A DNA stretch of 34,815 bases from Heminiphilus faecis (GCF_008728965.1 NZ_VSMC01000029.1:1-34815); one strand, 5' to 3'. Positions 24,417 through 33,594 are shown, numbered from the stretch's first letter. Translations and numbers: made by a program. The notes: generated by a model not told the origin, from the letters alone.

Positions 24417-26513
24417 TTATTCGTTTAGCATTTTGGTGACGTGGTTTTTCAATAACCGTGAATCTATGGGCTTCGACATGTAGGCATTCATGCCGCTGTT
24501 GAGAATACGTTCCTCGTCAGATGCGTAGGCATAAGCTGTTAGTGCGAGTATGGGCACATCAGATGTAAGTTTACGTATCTCGCGGGTAGCTTCGTAGCCG
24601 TCCATTACCGGCATGTTTATATCCATGATTATCAGTCGGGGATTACATTCGTTAAACATCTCGACAGCCTCTTGGCCGTTCCATGCATGTACGAGGTTGT
24701 ATTTTGACGATAGTATGGCATCGATAAGCTCATAATTGCTGTCGTTGTCCTCTGCTATGAGGATTGTCTTTTTTTGTGATGAGAACTCGCTGATTTTTCT
24801 TGATGCCATGTCTTTTTTCTCCGGAGATACTGCGGGTATGTAAGGTATGGTGAACCAGAAGGTTGAGCCTTGTCCTAAATCCGATATGACGCCGATTTCA
24901 CCGCCAAGGCTCTCTATTATGCTTTTACATATGGGCAGTCCCAGCCCCGTACCGGTCTTAAATGAATTAAGTTTTACGAAACGTTTGAAAATGTCTTTCT
25001 TCTTGTCGTCGGCAATTCCGCATCCTGAGTCGGCTACTTGGAATCGCAGCATGTCGCCTTCCTGTACATAGCTTATGGATATGTCGCCGCGCTCGGTAAA
25101 TTTTATGGCATTGGTGATAAGATTGGTGATGACCTGCGTCAGGCGGTTGCGGTCTGACTTTATTATGCATTGCGCCATTCCCGGTTTTAGCGACAATGTC
25201 ACGGGCTTGCTATGTGGCAGACGCAGCTGCAGCGAGCTTTCTATTTCTGTCAATAGCTTGTTGAGGTCGAAGTCGGAGTGTTTGAACTCAAGTGTTCCGG
25301 CCTCGATTTTTGACAGATCGAGTATGTCTCCGATAAGTTGCAGCAACAGGTCGCTGTTTGTTTCTATTATCTGTGAGTATTTATCTTTATTTTCGTCGTT
25401 TTCGGCCGAGGCTATCAGTGAACTGAAGCCTACAATAGCATTCAGCGGAGTGCGTATCTCATGGCTCATGTTTGCCAGAAATGCCGATTTGAGCCTGTCT
25501 GACTCTTCCGCTTTCTGTTTAGCCATAAGAAGTTCGTTTTCCATTTTCTTGCGGTGGGTTATTATCTGAAGTGAGCCTACAAGTATCAGCGGACGTCCGT
25601 TTTCGTCCTTTGACGACATTATGGCTACCATTTCCACCCATTCGGTGGCGCTTTTACCGTCATCGGTCGGATATCTCATGCGAAACTCTTCCTTGAATTG
25701 AGTCCTTGTGCCGTTTTTGATGTCATCGGTGTAGCGGCGTATTCTCTCGCGGTCATCGGGATGAATTTCGCAGAACATGTTTTCTTCATGTATGGCAACC
25801 TCTTTATGGGTTATTTCGTTGTTTTCGTTGCGCGCGGGCTTGTGTAGAAATACCATGTGTTTATCGAGCTCCCATCGCCATGGCGACACTTTCGATGTCT
25901 CAAGCGCTATACCCATTTTCTTGTTGAGGTTGTGCATGCGTTTTTGTATGTGGTATAGGTTGGAGCTGTCAATCATGAAGTATTCCATGAAACGCCCGTT
26001 CTCTATCGGACGTACGACAATGTCGAAATACACCTTTTTATCAGGATAATAATACTGGAAGTTGACGGCTTTGCCGGTCTGTTTCGCTTCATTGGAGGCC
26101 TTCATGAATATGGGCATTGAATGGGCAAACAGTTCACTGCCGTACTTGCCCACGCAGTCTTTACGGTCAAATATGACTTCCATGAAGTGGTTGTTTACTT
26201 CACGGTATATAGTGTCGACAATGACTCCGTTTTCATCGGTGATCATCTCTTGGTACATGTACAGCACCGGCATGGTATTCACGATTCCTGTGAGGCGGCG
26301 TTGCATCTTGTCTTCCTCTTTCTGTATCTTGTTGATTACCTTCAGGTGCGACCAGCATACATACAATAAGAATATTATGATAACGGCAAGCAGCGATAAC
26401 GATATAAACAATAAAGTCCTGTTGATGTCATCCGAGCCGATACGCCATAATGTAAGGCATAGAATTACCGATATGACCATTGCCATTGATACGAATGTCG
26501 TTTTTCTGTTCAT
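24417..26513 (-). CDS. Hybrid sensor histidine kinase with receiver domain
   Basis: 698 residues. Two membrane helices (~7-23 and ~34-53) with only a ten-residue outside loop, so sensing is probably inside the cell or in the membrane. Two PAS-like domains follow (~78-185 and ~205-320, the second with HPDDRERIRRYTDDIKNG). HisKA has MSHEIRTPLNA with His351. HATPase has NLITNAIKF, DSGCGI and GTGLGLPI. The C-terminal receiver (~575-698) has AEDND and Asp631 in IMDINMPVMDG, and no DNA-binding domain. Output would go to a separate partner, not seen nearby. Stand-alone gene; a weak -7-like box (TATCTTTA on minus) lies at 26589-26596. Confidence 0.93.
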   Translation of the reverse strand: MNRKTTFVSMAMVISVILCLTLWRIGSDDINRTLLFISLSLLAVIIIFLLYVCWSHLKVINKIQKEEDKMQRRLTGIVNTMPVLYMYQEMITDENGVIVDTIYREVNNHFMEVIFDRKDCVGKYGSELFAHSMPIFMKASNEAKQTGKAVNFQYYYPDKKVYFDIVVRPIENGRFMEYFMIDSSNLYHIQKRMHNLNKKMGIALETSKVSPWRWELDKHMVFLHKPARNENNEITHKEVAIHEENMFCEIHPDDRERIRRYTDDIKNGTRTQFKEEFRMRYPTDDGKSATEWVEMVAIMSSKDENGRPLILVGSLQIITHRKKMENELLMAKQKAEESDRLKSAFLANMSHEIRTPLNAIVGFSSLIASAENDENKDKYSQIIETNSDLLLQLIGDILDLSKIEAGTLEFKHSDFDLNKLLTEIESSLQLRLPHSKPVTLSLKPGMAQCIIKSDRNRLTQVITNLITNAIKFTERGDISISYVQEGDMLRFQVADSGCGIADDKKKDIFKRFVKLNSFKTGTGLGLPICKSIIESLGGEIGVISDLGQGSTFWFTIPYIPAVSPEKKDMASRKISEFSSQKKTILIAEDNDSNYELIDAILSSKYNLVHAWNGQEAVEMFNECNPRLIIMDINMPVMDGYEATREIRKLTSDVPILALTAYAYASDEERILNSGMNAYMSKPIDSRLLKNHVTKMLNE

Positions 26514-26663
26514 GTGTCAGAGCTATGATTGGAGTCGTTTTATGATAGGAGCCAAGGCGCTCTTGTCGGGAGTGCATGTGCTAAAACGTAAAGATACATA
26601 TTTTATGTAAATAATATCATATAATAGTTAATATTTTATGATGCATTTGATCGCATGGGTGAT

Positions 26664-26868
26664 TTAAAAAAAATTGCTGGCTGCGTATTTGTTTATGAAA
26701 TCGTCAATAATATCAAGTGCTTCCGGGGGAATTGCTTCGCGGATCTGCTCGTATTAGCTCATCTCACCTGTAGTTGAATGCTCCATAATGTGGATAAGCC
26801 GGTCATCGCGTATGCCCGGCCGGTTTTTATCAGTGTGAGAACCGATATTGTCAATACGATTTTTATAT
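26664..26868 (-). pseudogene. Short degraded coding remnant, unrecognised
   Basis: Reading the minus strand gives a frame with RPGIRDDRLIHIMEHSTTGE, one in-frame TAA (26754-26756), then YEQIREAIPPEALDIIDDFI and a stop at 26664-26666. The two parts join naturally, suggesting one disabled gene. The IMEHSTTGEMS-x-Y stretch faintly recalls the end of tyrosine recombinases, but I do not claim it. The remainder of 26514-26931 holds only the kinase promoter zone. Confidence 0.4.
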
Positions 26869-26931
26869 CATGTCAATAGATGTGTGTTTTCATGATGCGG
26901 TGCTCCTGTCGGGTTTGCCGCCGATGCCGCC

Positions 26932-27432
26932 TTACAGACATAGCCGGTATGCTTTGCCTGACGTACCATCGTACATGTAGTTTTCAAGTAACTCGAACCC
27001 GCACTTTTCGGCTACACGCTGCGAGGCTGTATTTCGGGTATCGGTGGTAATCATAAGAGACTTCAGACAAAGACTGTCGCGGCAAAACTCAATCAAGCCA
27101 TAAAGAGCTTCGGTTGTCAGTCCTTTGCCCCAATAAGGATAGCCTATCCAATAGCCGACCTCTCGCTCTTCTTCGGCAGTATAATGATGCTCATCCTCTT
27201 TTGGCACAAGCCCTATGCTTCCGATCGGTTCGCCGGTGGTTTTGAGGACAATGGCGAATGAATATGGATTAGGTGCAAAAATATATCTTATCACATCACG
27301 GCTCATCTCGGCTGAGGTGTGGCATGGCCACAAGGCCAATTCACTCACGCGGCTGTCGGAGGCATATTTATACAGTGACTCTGCGTCATCTTCTTTCCAC
27401 GGTCTTAAAATGAGTTGTTCGGTTTCGATCAT
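26932..27432 (-). CDS. GNAT N-acetyltransferase, RimJ/RimL type
   Basis: 166 residues, usual size. Starts MIETEQLILRPWKEDDAESL, the hallmark opening of the RimJ/RimL-like group. The acetyl-CoA-binding region is GYWIGYPYWGKGLTTEAL (~93-110) and the C-terminal NTASQRVAEKCGFELLE motif follows. The substrate cannot be told. It is 48 bp downstream of the DUF4405-like gene and may be the last member of that group. Confidence 0.92.
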   Translation of the reverse strand: MIETEQLILRPWKEDDAESLYKYASDSRVSELALWPCHTSAEMSRDVIRYIFAPNPYSFAIVLKTTGEPIGSIGLVPKEDEHHYTAEEEREVGYWIGYPYWGKGLTTEALYGLIEFCRDSLCLKSLMITTDTRNTASQRVAEKCGFELLENYMYDGTSGKAYRLCL

Positions 27433-27480
27433 ATCAAATATGTATTTTCAATCTATTTCCAAATGTACGAAAATAAGTAT

Positions 27481-27912
27481 TTATTTACGAATGGATTTGG
27501 ATTTTAATTTGAAGAATTTTATACGTTTTATGGTATGCACTACAGTAAGTGCCAGAAACACAAAACCGATTTTGCCGTGGATAGCTCCTGCAGGAGAGTG
27601 TAAGTGTGAGCCAATCCAATGAAAAAGAGCCACGAATGCGCTTATTAAAGTGAGCAAGGTGAAAACTGCAAGCCAATGTGTAAGACGCGATTTCTGCTTT
27701 GACAAAGGTTGAAGCCATGATTTATATCCGAAATGAAGATACAGGTGCCATATTATGTTACTGAAAAACGTGCATCCGACAATCACATGAACCCACACCC
27801 ATGATATGCCACGGCTACCCGTAGCTTCAAGCTGTATGCTCGATGCGAGTATGAGCGTTGTTGAAAAAAGAAGGAGTATGTTGCAGAGTTTTAATTTTTC
27901 AATCTTAGTCAT
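27481..27912 (-). CDS. DUF4405-like four-helix membrane protein
   Basis: 143 residues with about four membrane helices (~9-25, ~38-58, ~82-102, ~112-130). Histidines sit in or near the helices (VHVIVG; IIWHLYLHFG; LFHWIGSHLHSP; IHGKIGF; VVHTIKR), as in membrane cytochrome-b-like heme proteins of the DUF4405 type. Its ATG overlaps the stop of the upstream double-GNAT gene by 8 nt, so translation is probably coupled. Heme binding is inference. Confidence 0.75.
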   Translation of the reverse strand: MTKIEKLKLCNILLLFSTTLILASSIQLEATGSRGISWVWVHVIVGCTFFSNIIWHLYLHFGYKSWLQPLSKQKSRLTHWLAVFTLLTLISAFVALFHWIGSHLHSPAGAIHGKIGFVFLALTVVHTIKRIKFFKLKSKSIRK

Positions 27913-28900
27913 TCTGTAATAAATTATATTTGTATAATACGTGTAGATTCAGTTTATGCTTTTCCGGCAATGACGGATGGGAGAATAAGCCTTGTCGCTC
28001 CATACCTATCTTCTGCATCACATGCTCTGAACGATGGTTGCACACCGCTGTAAAAGAATAAACTTCGTTGAATAGCCGGCGTTTACGTGCATAATCAATA
28101 CAGGCTTTTGCCGCTTCCGTGGCATAGCCTTGATGCCAATATTTACGTGCAAGCCTCCAGCCAATCTCGATTCCGGGCGAAAATACAGCTTCAAAATCAA
28201 AATAATGGAAGCCGACATAACCGATAAATTTGCCGTCATTTTTAGCCTCTGCTGCATAAAGTCCATATCCCGATTTGTTATGTTCGCATATGATACGGTT
28301 ATAAAACTGAACCGTTTCTTCATACGAAAGACATTTTGGCATATACTCCATGACCTCTTTGTCATTGTTGATTTCAGAGAAGGGTATTATATCTTCTTGC
28401 TGCCACGCTCTTAAAATGAGCCGTTCGGTTTCAATAATTTTGTAATGTTGAGTTGCTATAGGTTGCCGCATGTGAATAATCGGGAAGTGTTTTCCGGAGG
28501 CATCGTATTCATCCCGGCCGATAACCTCATACCCCATTTTTAAGTAGAAACGGTACGCCTTTACGTTATCTTCATTTACATCTACTTTATCGACCCCACA
28601 TTTATTTACCGCGTAATCGACCAATGCTGTGCCGTAGCCGAGTCCTTGTTTTTCCGGAAGCACAAACAACATTTCAAGCATATCATTGCTAAATCCCATA
28701 AATGCGTCTATCTGTCCGTTGCAGTCGCGTACCACAAAAATATCAACAGCCTGAAAATACTCATTTCGTACCAATGGCCGGTAATATTCAATATCATTTT
28801 CATTTAGAAAATGGTGCGAACTGTGTACCGATTTTTCCCACACGGCAAGTAATTCGTCCAAAATTTCGTCTGACATCGACCCTAAACTCTCGATTCTCAT
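27905..28900 (-). CDS. Tandem GNAT acetyltransferase (two domains fused)
   Basis: 331 residues, twice the usual length. Domain 1 (~1-150) has EMLFVLPEKQGLGYGTALVD, the R/Q-x-x-G-x-G/A acetyl-CoA loop, and YRFYLKMGYEVIGRDEYD. Domain 2 (~155-331) restarts with IIETERLILRAWQQED, the RimJ/RimL opening, and has GWRLARKYWHQGYATEA and EHVMQKIGMERQG. Domain 2 resembles the separate GNAT at 26932-27432 in layout. The fusion is clean, with no internal stop. Substrates unknown. Confidence 0.9.
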   Translation of the reverse strand: MRIESLGSMSDEILDELLAVWEKSVHSSHHFLNENDIEYYRPLVRNEYFQAVDIFVVRDCNGQIDAFMGFSNDMLEMLFVLPEKQGLGYGTALVDYAVNKCGVDKVDVNEDNVKAYRFYLKMGYEVIGRDEYDASGKHFPIIHMRQPIATQHYKIIETERLILRAWQQEDIIPFSEINNDKEVMEYMPKCLSYEETVQFYNRIICEHNKSGYGLYAAEAKNDGKFIGYVGFHYFDFEAVFSPGIEIGWRLARKYWHQGYATEAAKACIDYARKRRLFNEVYSFTAVCNHRSEHVMQKIGMERQGLFSHPSLPEKHKLNLHVLYKYNLLQND

Positions 28901-28956
28901 TGTTTAAGCGGATTTTTGCATTTAGTCATAAATTTTGAATTCCATTTGTTCTGAAA

Positions 28957-29049
28957 ATGAGCTATATGGCCCACTTCTTTGGATATTACGCGGGAGCCGG
29001 ATGCTTAGCTCTTGTTGTCGTATGGAATGTATACCAAAGCAACAAGTAA
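28957..29049 (+). CDS. Possible 30-residue membrane peptide
   Basis: Starts MSYMAHFFGYYAGAG, followed by a hydrophobic LALVVVWNVY and QSNK. One membrane segment would fit. There is no supporting promoter or family. The rest of 28901-29430 holds coding-like scraps (e.g. RYRDIGEEMKQDLGNILG ending near 29415 on the plus strand) but no gene I can support. Confidence 0.25.
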   Translation: MSYMAHFFGYYAGAGCLALVVVWNVYQSNK

Positions 29050-29439
29050 ATATCTCATTCTCTCCTATATGAAGTAGCTGGGCAGAGCGTAGAACCGGAC
29101 TATGAGTCTTTTCTTTAATACCCATTAAATGTAATTACGACATAAAAGTAACTAAATTTCAGCTGCAAGACAAATCTATGAATTGGAAATTTTGTGACAG
29201 AGTGAGATAAAATTGAATGTCCTTTCGGCATAGGATGCCGTTGGTAGACAATATGACAAATATGCTATAGTACAGGCTTTGTGACCACTGCTTCAAGGAT
29301 GAGCGACCATAATGCCGCGAGCCAATGGACCACAAAGAGGGCCGGAAGGCTTTCGCCCGCTATCGTGACATCGGCGAAGAAATGAAACAAGACCTCGGGA
29401 ATATCCTCGGATAATAGCCTTGATACCCAACAAATTTCA

Positions 29440-29447
29440 TAACTTTG
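29440..29447 (+). promoter_or_regulatory. -7 box of the DUF1016 gene, almost at the ATG
   Basis: TAACTTTG ends 4 bp before the ATG at 29452. A TTG at 29420-29422 is 17 bp upstream, slightly short of the usual -33 spacing. Transcription would start on or beside the start codon. Confidence 0.6.
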
Positions 29448-29451
29448 CAAA

Positions 29452-30615
29452 ATGAAATCCGAGCTGAAGACATACGATATTATCAACGCTGATGACGCTC
29501 AATTTATCAGCGACATCAAGTCGATAGTATATACCGCCAAACAAAAGGCATATCAGGCCGCTGACCTCTTTCAAGTTGCTGCGAACTGGCTTGTCGGCAG
29601 ACGCATTGTCGAACAAGAGCAACATGGACGAGAACGCGCTGAATATGGTAAGCGAATTATAGAACTTGCATCAGAGGCGTTAACGGCAGAGTATGGCAAA
29701 GGTTATTCCGCTACGACTCTTCGCAATTATAGAAAATTCTACCTTTCTTTCAAGGGATTGCAAATTCAGCAACCACTGCTTGCTGAATTTAAGAGTTGCT
29801 TTTTGATTCAGCAACCATTGCTTGCTGAATCTCCGACAGACATATCAAAGGAGTGTGTCTATCCTATGCCGAGTAATCTTTCATGGATGCATTATGAACG
29901 TCTTATGCGTGTTAAAAATGAGGATGAAAGGGATTGGTATCTTAGAGAAGCATCTACCGAAAACTGGAGCTACCGTACCCTTGACCGCAACATTGGCTCT
30001 CAATACTATTATCGTCTGCTTCAGACACCGGAATCAAAACGAGGTGAAGTCATTGAAGAGATGCAACGACTGACAGCAGATTATCAGAAAGACCGACATA
30101 AATTCCTGCGGAATCCTGTTGTTGCAGAATTTTTAGGTTTTACGCAGGAGGCAGCGTATTCGGAAACCAATCTTGAATCTGCAATAATCGACCACCTGCA
30201 AAAATTCATTCTTGAACTCGGCAAAGGATTTGCTTTTGTTGCACGTCAGCAGAGAATAAAGACTGACATGGGTGAGTATTACATTGACCTTGTATTTTAC
30301 AACTATATTCTTAAATGTTTTCTGCTCATAGACTTAAAAACATCGAGAATCACGCATGAGGACATCGGGCAGATGGATATGTATATCCGGATGTATGACG
30401 AACTGAAATGCACCGAAAGCGATAACCCGACTATCGGCTTACTCCTTTGTTCGGAAACAAGCAAGGATTTGGCGCGGTATTCAATACTCAAAGACAGCAA
30501 GCAACTCTATGCGGCCAAATATCTGACATATCTCCCGACAAAGGAAGAATTAACCGCAGAGATTGAGCGTCAGAAAGAGATATTTGCCTTGCAAACTGGT
30601 AAAAATCAAGATTAG
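29452..30615 (+). CDS. DUF1016 / YhcG-family PDDEXK nuclease-domain protein
   Basis: 387 residues. The N-terminal helical DUF1016_N domain (~15-105) has NWLVGRRIVEQEQHG and YSATTLRNYRKFYL. A linker (~104-130) holds a doubled IQQPLLAE. LSWMHYERLMRV near 145 and WSYRTLDRNIGSQYYYRLL near 172-190 are family signatures. The nuclease-like C-terminus (~215-375) has ESAIIDHLQKFILELGKGF, Asp279 in YIDLVFYN, and Asp294-Leu-Lys296 in LIDLK, so PD-(D/E)xK-type residues are intact. The family is linked to DNA repair or restriction-type functions and is often found in accessory islands; its exact role is unsettled. A Crp-type gene follows after 31 bp. Confidence 0.92.
   Translation: MKSELKTYDIINADDAQFISDIKSIVYTAKQKAYQAADLFQVAANWLVGRRIVEQEQHGRERAEYGKRIIELASEALTAEYGKGYSATTLRNYRKFYLSFKGLQIQQPLLAEFKSCFLIQQPLLAESPTDISKECVYPMPSNLSWMHYERLMRVKNEDERDWYLREASTENWSYRTLDRNIGSQYYYRLLQTPESKRGEVIEEMQRLTADYQKDRHKFLRNPVVAEFLGFTQEAAYSETNLESAIIDHLQKFILELGKGFAFVARQQRIKTDMGEYYIDLVFYNYILKCFLLIDLKTSRITHEDIGQMDMYIRMYDELKCTESDNPTIGLLLCSETSKDLARYSILKDSKQLYAAKYLTYLPTKEELTAEIERQKEIFALQTGKNQD
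29764..29830 (+). repeat. Duplicated 25-bp palindrome inside the DUF1016 gene
   Basis: Two 25-bp copies (29764-29788 and 29806-29830) differ by one base. Each is ATTCAGCAA, a 7-nt loop, TTGCTGAAT. They are 42 bp apart, so the frame is kept and IQQPLLAE occurs twice. Confidence 0.9.
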
Positions 30616-30646
30616 GCCCTGCATTTTTTGCATTATCCGCATTTTG

Positions 30647-31213
30647 ATGGAAAAATTCAATACTTACATAGAACATCCTGAGATTGAGCGTTGGCGCGAT
30701 TTATGTGTCAATGATGGAGAATTATGCCAATATAGTAAAGGAGAGGAGTTTGTAAGTATTGGCAGTGTTGCAAGATATATCGGCTATGTCAAGTCGGGAA
30801 CGCTGAAGTATGTTGTCTATGATGAATTGGGTAAAGAGCATGTATGCGGATTTTCATCCGAAGGAGAATTTGTGGCTGACTGGCCTTTTGCATTGCATGG
30901 TGAAAAAGCGAAACTGGCAATCATTGCCAATTCAACAAGCCATATTTACCGTTTCCCGGTCAAAGAGATTGTGGAGCGCATGAAGACAGATACCGAATTA
31001 TCGGAACTGGTTGCAAAATCGACTGAACTGGTATTTTATCAGACCTACGACAGATATATAGCGCTATACTGTCAATCACCAGAAATACGTTATTCCAATC
31101 TGATTGACAACCATCCGGACTTATTTGAACTGTATTCACTTAAAGACATAGCTTCGTTTCTCAATATAACGCCTACATATTTAAGTCGCATCCGCAAAAA
31201 ACTTAGCAAATAA
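30647..31213 (+). CDS. Crp/Fnr-family transcriptional regulator
   Basis: 188 residues from the ATG at 30647; an earlier in-frame start (30563) would overlap the DUF1016 gene and add an unrelated cysteine-rich leader, so it is not used. The N-terminal cyclic-nucleotide-like beta-roll includes YSKGEEFVSIGSVARYIGYV and FSSEGEFVADWPFAL. The C-terminal HTH is LKDIASFLNITPTYLSRIRKK. It lies between the DUF1016 gene and the barrel gene, all on the plus strand, and may control the latter. No cysteine cluster for an iron-sulfur centre is seen. Confidence 0.9.
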   Translation: MEKFNTYIEHPEIERWRDLCVNDGELCQYSKGEEFVSIGSVARYIGYVKSGTLKYVVYDELGKEHVCGFSSEGEFVADWPFALHGEKAKLAIIANSTSHIYRFPVKEIVERMKTDTELSELVAKSTELVFYQTYDRYIALYCQSPEIRYSNLIDNHPDLFELYSLKDIASFLNITPTYLSRIRKKLSK

Positions 31214-31268
31214 TCGAAAACCCTATCGACTCTCAACTTTGTTTTAGAGTTTAATCTTGATATTGCTG

Positions 31269-31276
31269 TAACTTTG
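31269..31276 (+). promoter_or_regulatory. Candidate -7 box, distal promoter of barrel gene
   Basis: TAACTTTG matches TAnnTTTG, 165 bp before the ATG. A GGTATACC palindrome at 31338-31345 lies between this box and the proximal one and could be an operator. Confidence 0.45.
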
Positions 31277-31382
31277 TATTCTAATCAAACATAAAGTTGA
31301 TGCGACTATAATATGGCATACTATTCTTATACGCGATGGTATACCTAAATGCTGTTGTGCAGACCAACTCGCCTCAATACCA

Positions 31383-31390
31383 TAAATTTG
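31383..31390 (+). promoter_or_regulatory. Candidate -7 box, proximal promoter of barrel gene
   Basis: TAAATTTG matches TAnnTTTG, leaving a ~45-nt leader to the ATG at 31441. Confidence 0.45.
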
Positions 31391-31440
31391 CAAAGATAAA
31401 TAAAATCACATTATTTAATAATTCTGAGACATCGAATTAA

Positions 31441-33522
31441 ATGAATATATTACGAAATCAAATATCAGTTACATTTTTGTTAATTGCATTTATTGCATTA
31501 GGACAAGAAATAACTGATACAATCACACCTAAACAATTACAGGAAGTCGTCATAAGCGCACCAAAGGTTATCAGAAAGGCCGATATGGATGTGTATTATC
31601 CTTCTCGGAGTTCTGTGGACAACTCTAAGAACGGTTTGCAATTGCTCAACAACCTCATGATACCGTCTCTCAGTGTGACGGAATCTTTGGGTTCCATCAA
31701 GGCCGCCGGACAATCTGTGCAAGTTCGCATCAACGGACGAGAATCCTCGATAGATCAGGTGCGCTCCCTTCTTCCCGAAACTGTCAAGCGTGTGGAATGG
31801 ATTGAAAACCCCGGTCTGCGCTATAACGGTGCGAACTATGTACTGAACTTTATCGTGACGAATCCCGCCGTTGGCGGTTCGATAATGGCAAATGCCATGC
31901 CAGTTCTCAATCAAGCTTGGGGCAACTATATGGCTGATGTCAAATTGAACAATGGCTATTCTCAGTTTGAGATGTGGAGTAGCTTCAAGCTAACCAATAA
32001 GATAAAATCCCATCGCGAATATGTGGAGACTTTTACATGCCCTGATGGCACTTCGCTCACAAGAAACGAGACCTCACGTGGAGGCACAATGGACAATTCG
32101 ATGGGCAACCTCACAGCCTCTTACAGTTATATAAAGCCAGATACTACTGTTTTTATGGCGGATTTTTCATATTTTGAAAAATTTACCGATAAGTTTCGTT
32201 ACAATGGACTTATGTCTCTAAGCGATGGTTCTGATGACATTTTTCTTACCGATACACATGGAGAAAAGGGTAAAAAGCCTTATCTGTCTCTATATCTTGA
32301 ACAACACTTCGCTCATAAACAAATGCTTGTTGTGGATTTCAGTAGCTCGTTTTGGTTTGGCAAATCTTACTCGGACTACATCGAACGCCTCCCTGATGCC
32401 ACTACTTACCTTACTGACATTCATACAATGATAAAAGACCGTAATCAGGCTTACGCCATAGAAGCGGACTATATTAAGAATTGGAAAAATTCGAGGTTTA
32501 CAGCAGGAGTATCTTATGCCGCAAACCGAAATCGTTCTGTTTATGAAAATCTTGGAGGTCAGATTTTTCATCAACGTCAGGATAAGGTTTATTTATTTGC
32601 AGAGTATTTCCAACGAATCAATAAGGTGAGTTTAACTGCCGGAATCGGTGCTCAATACACTGATTTTCTGTTCAAGGAGACGAATCAAGGGAGCCATTCG
32701 TGGAATATGCGTCCACAAGCAACAGTTACGTATGGCATAAATCAGAATCATCAGTTCAGATTAAGCTTTGAGTCGTGGCAATCCACTCCATCATTGGCTG
32801 AAACAAATGTCGCTCCTCAGCAACTTGATGGTTTCCAATGGAGAATAGGTAATCCCGATTTGAAGACATCTAATTCATATATGCTCACGTTACGCTATAA
32901 TTTCGATATTCCGATAGCCGCAGGCACATTTGGAATCAGAGCATTTACAAGTCCCGATGCAATTACACCTCTTTTATATTGGGAGGATAATAAACTTATC
33001 ACTACATACGAAAACAGCAACGGATTGCAAAATCTATCGTTCTTCATTGCTCCTCAAATTGACATTATACCACGATGGCTTACATTGAGCGGTTATCTGC
33101 AATATCGTATGGGGCGCATGCGCGGCACAGACTATAAACTTCACAACAATAACTGGAGTGGCAACGTTAATCTCCGACTCATGCACTGGGGATTTGTCTT
33201 GTCGACGCAATATGTCCGCGCACAGCATGACCTTTGGGGTGAGAAAATCAGCTGGGGCGAAAATATTTCAGTCATTGACCTTTCTTATAATTGGAAAGAT
33301 TGGCAGTTCGGGGCAGGTATGATAATGCCGTTTGGCACATACGATCAAGGTTCAAAAATGCTCAGCAAATGGAATACAAACGAGCAACACATGCACCTTG
33401 ATATGCGTATGCCTTATATCAACATCAGCTACAATATTCAATGGGGACGCCAGAAACGAGGAGCGCACAAAAAGATAAACGCTGAGGCCTCTGTTGATAC
33501 ATCAACAGCTGGTGGACGATAA
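31441..33522 (+). CDS. TonB-dependent-receptor-like outer-membrane beta-barrel protein
   Basis: 693 residues. Signal peptide ~1-21. The mature start (PKQLQEVVISAPKVIRK) is TonB-box-like, followed by a plug (~45-140, with VQVRINGRESSIDQVRSLL and VKRVEWIENPGLRYNG) and a barrel rich in alternating aromatic strands. There is no carboxypeptidase-like N-terminal domain, unlike SusC, and no SusD partner. It resembles the outer-membrane barrel group of Bacteroidetes (OMP_b-brl_3-like). Substrate unknown. The Crp-type regulator directly upstream is a plausible controller. Confidence 0.85.
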   Translation: MNILRNQISVTFLLIAFIALGQEITDTITPKQLQEVVISAPKVIRKADMDVYYPSRSSVDNSKNGLQLLNNLMIPSLSVTESLGSIKAAGQSVQVRINGRESSIDQVRSLLPETVKRVEWIENPGLRYNGANYVLNFIVTNPAVGGSIMANAMPVLNQAWGNYMADVKLNNGYSQFEMWSSFKLTNKIKSHREYVETFTCPDGTSLTRNETSRGGTMDNSMGNLTASYSYIKPDTTVFMADFSYFEKFTDKFRYNGLMSLSDGSDDIFLTDTHGEKGKKPYLSLYLEQHFAHKQMLVVDFSSSFWFGKSYSDYIERLPDATTYLTDIHTMIKDRNQAYAIEADYIKNWKNSRFTAGVSYAANRNRSVYENLGGQIFHQRQDKVYLFAEYFQRINKVSLTAGIGAQYTDFLFKETNQGSHSWNMRPQATVTYGINQNHQFRLSFESWQSTPSLAETNVAPQQLDGFQWRIGNPDLKTSNSYMLTLRYNFDIPIAAGTFGIRAFTSPDAITPLLYWEDNKLITTYENSNGLQNLSFFIAPQIDIIPRWLTLSGYLQYRMGRMRGTDYKLHNNNWSGNVNLRLMHWGFVLSTQYVRAQHDLWGEKISWGENISVIDLSYNWKDWQFGAGMIMPFGTYDQGSKMLSKWNTNEQHMHLDMRMPYINISYNIQWGRQKRGAHKKINAEASVDTSTAGGR

Positions 33523-33594
33523 ATACAAAATATAAAAGTGGACCTACATTATCTAATGCCAAGATATGTAACTCTTTTGAAGCTGATTACATCT

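Noticed and set aside
28922-29125. 67-codon minus-strand frame upstream of the double-GNAT gene
   Set aside because: No promoter, no domain, and it overlaps an equally short plus frame; there is no basis to prefer it.
30563-30646. Earlier start for the Crp/Fnr-type gene
   Set aside because: It overlaps the DUF1016 coding end and adds a leader unlike any Crp-type N-terminus; the ATG at 30647 fits the family length.
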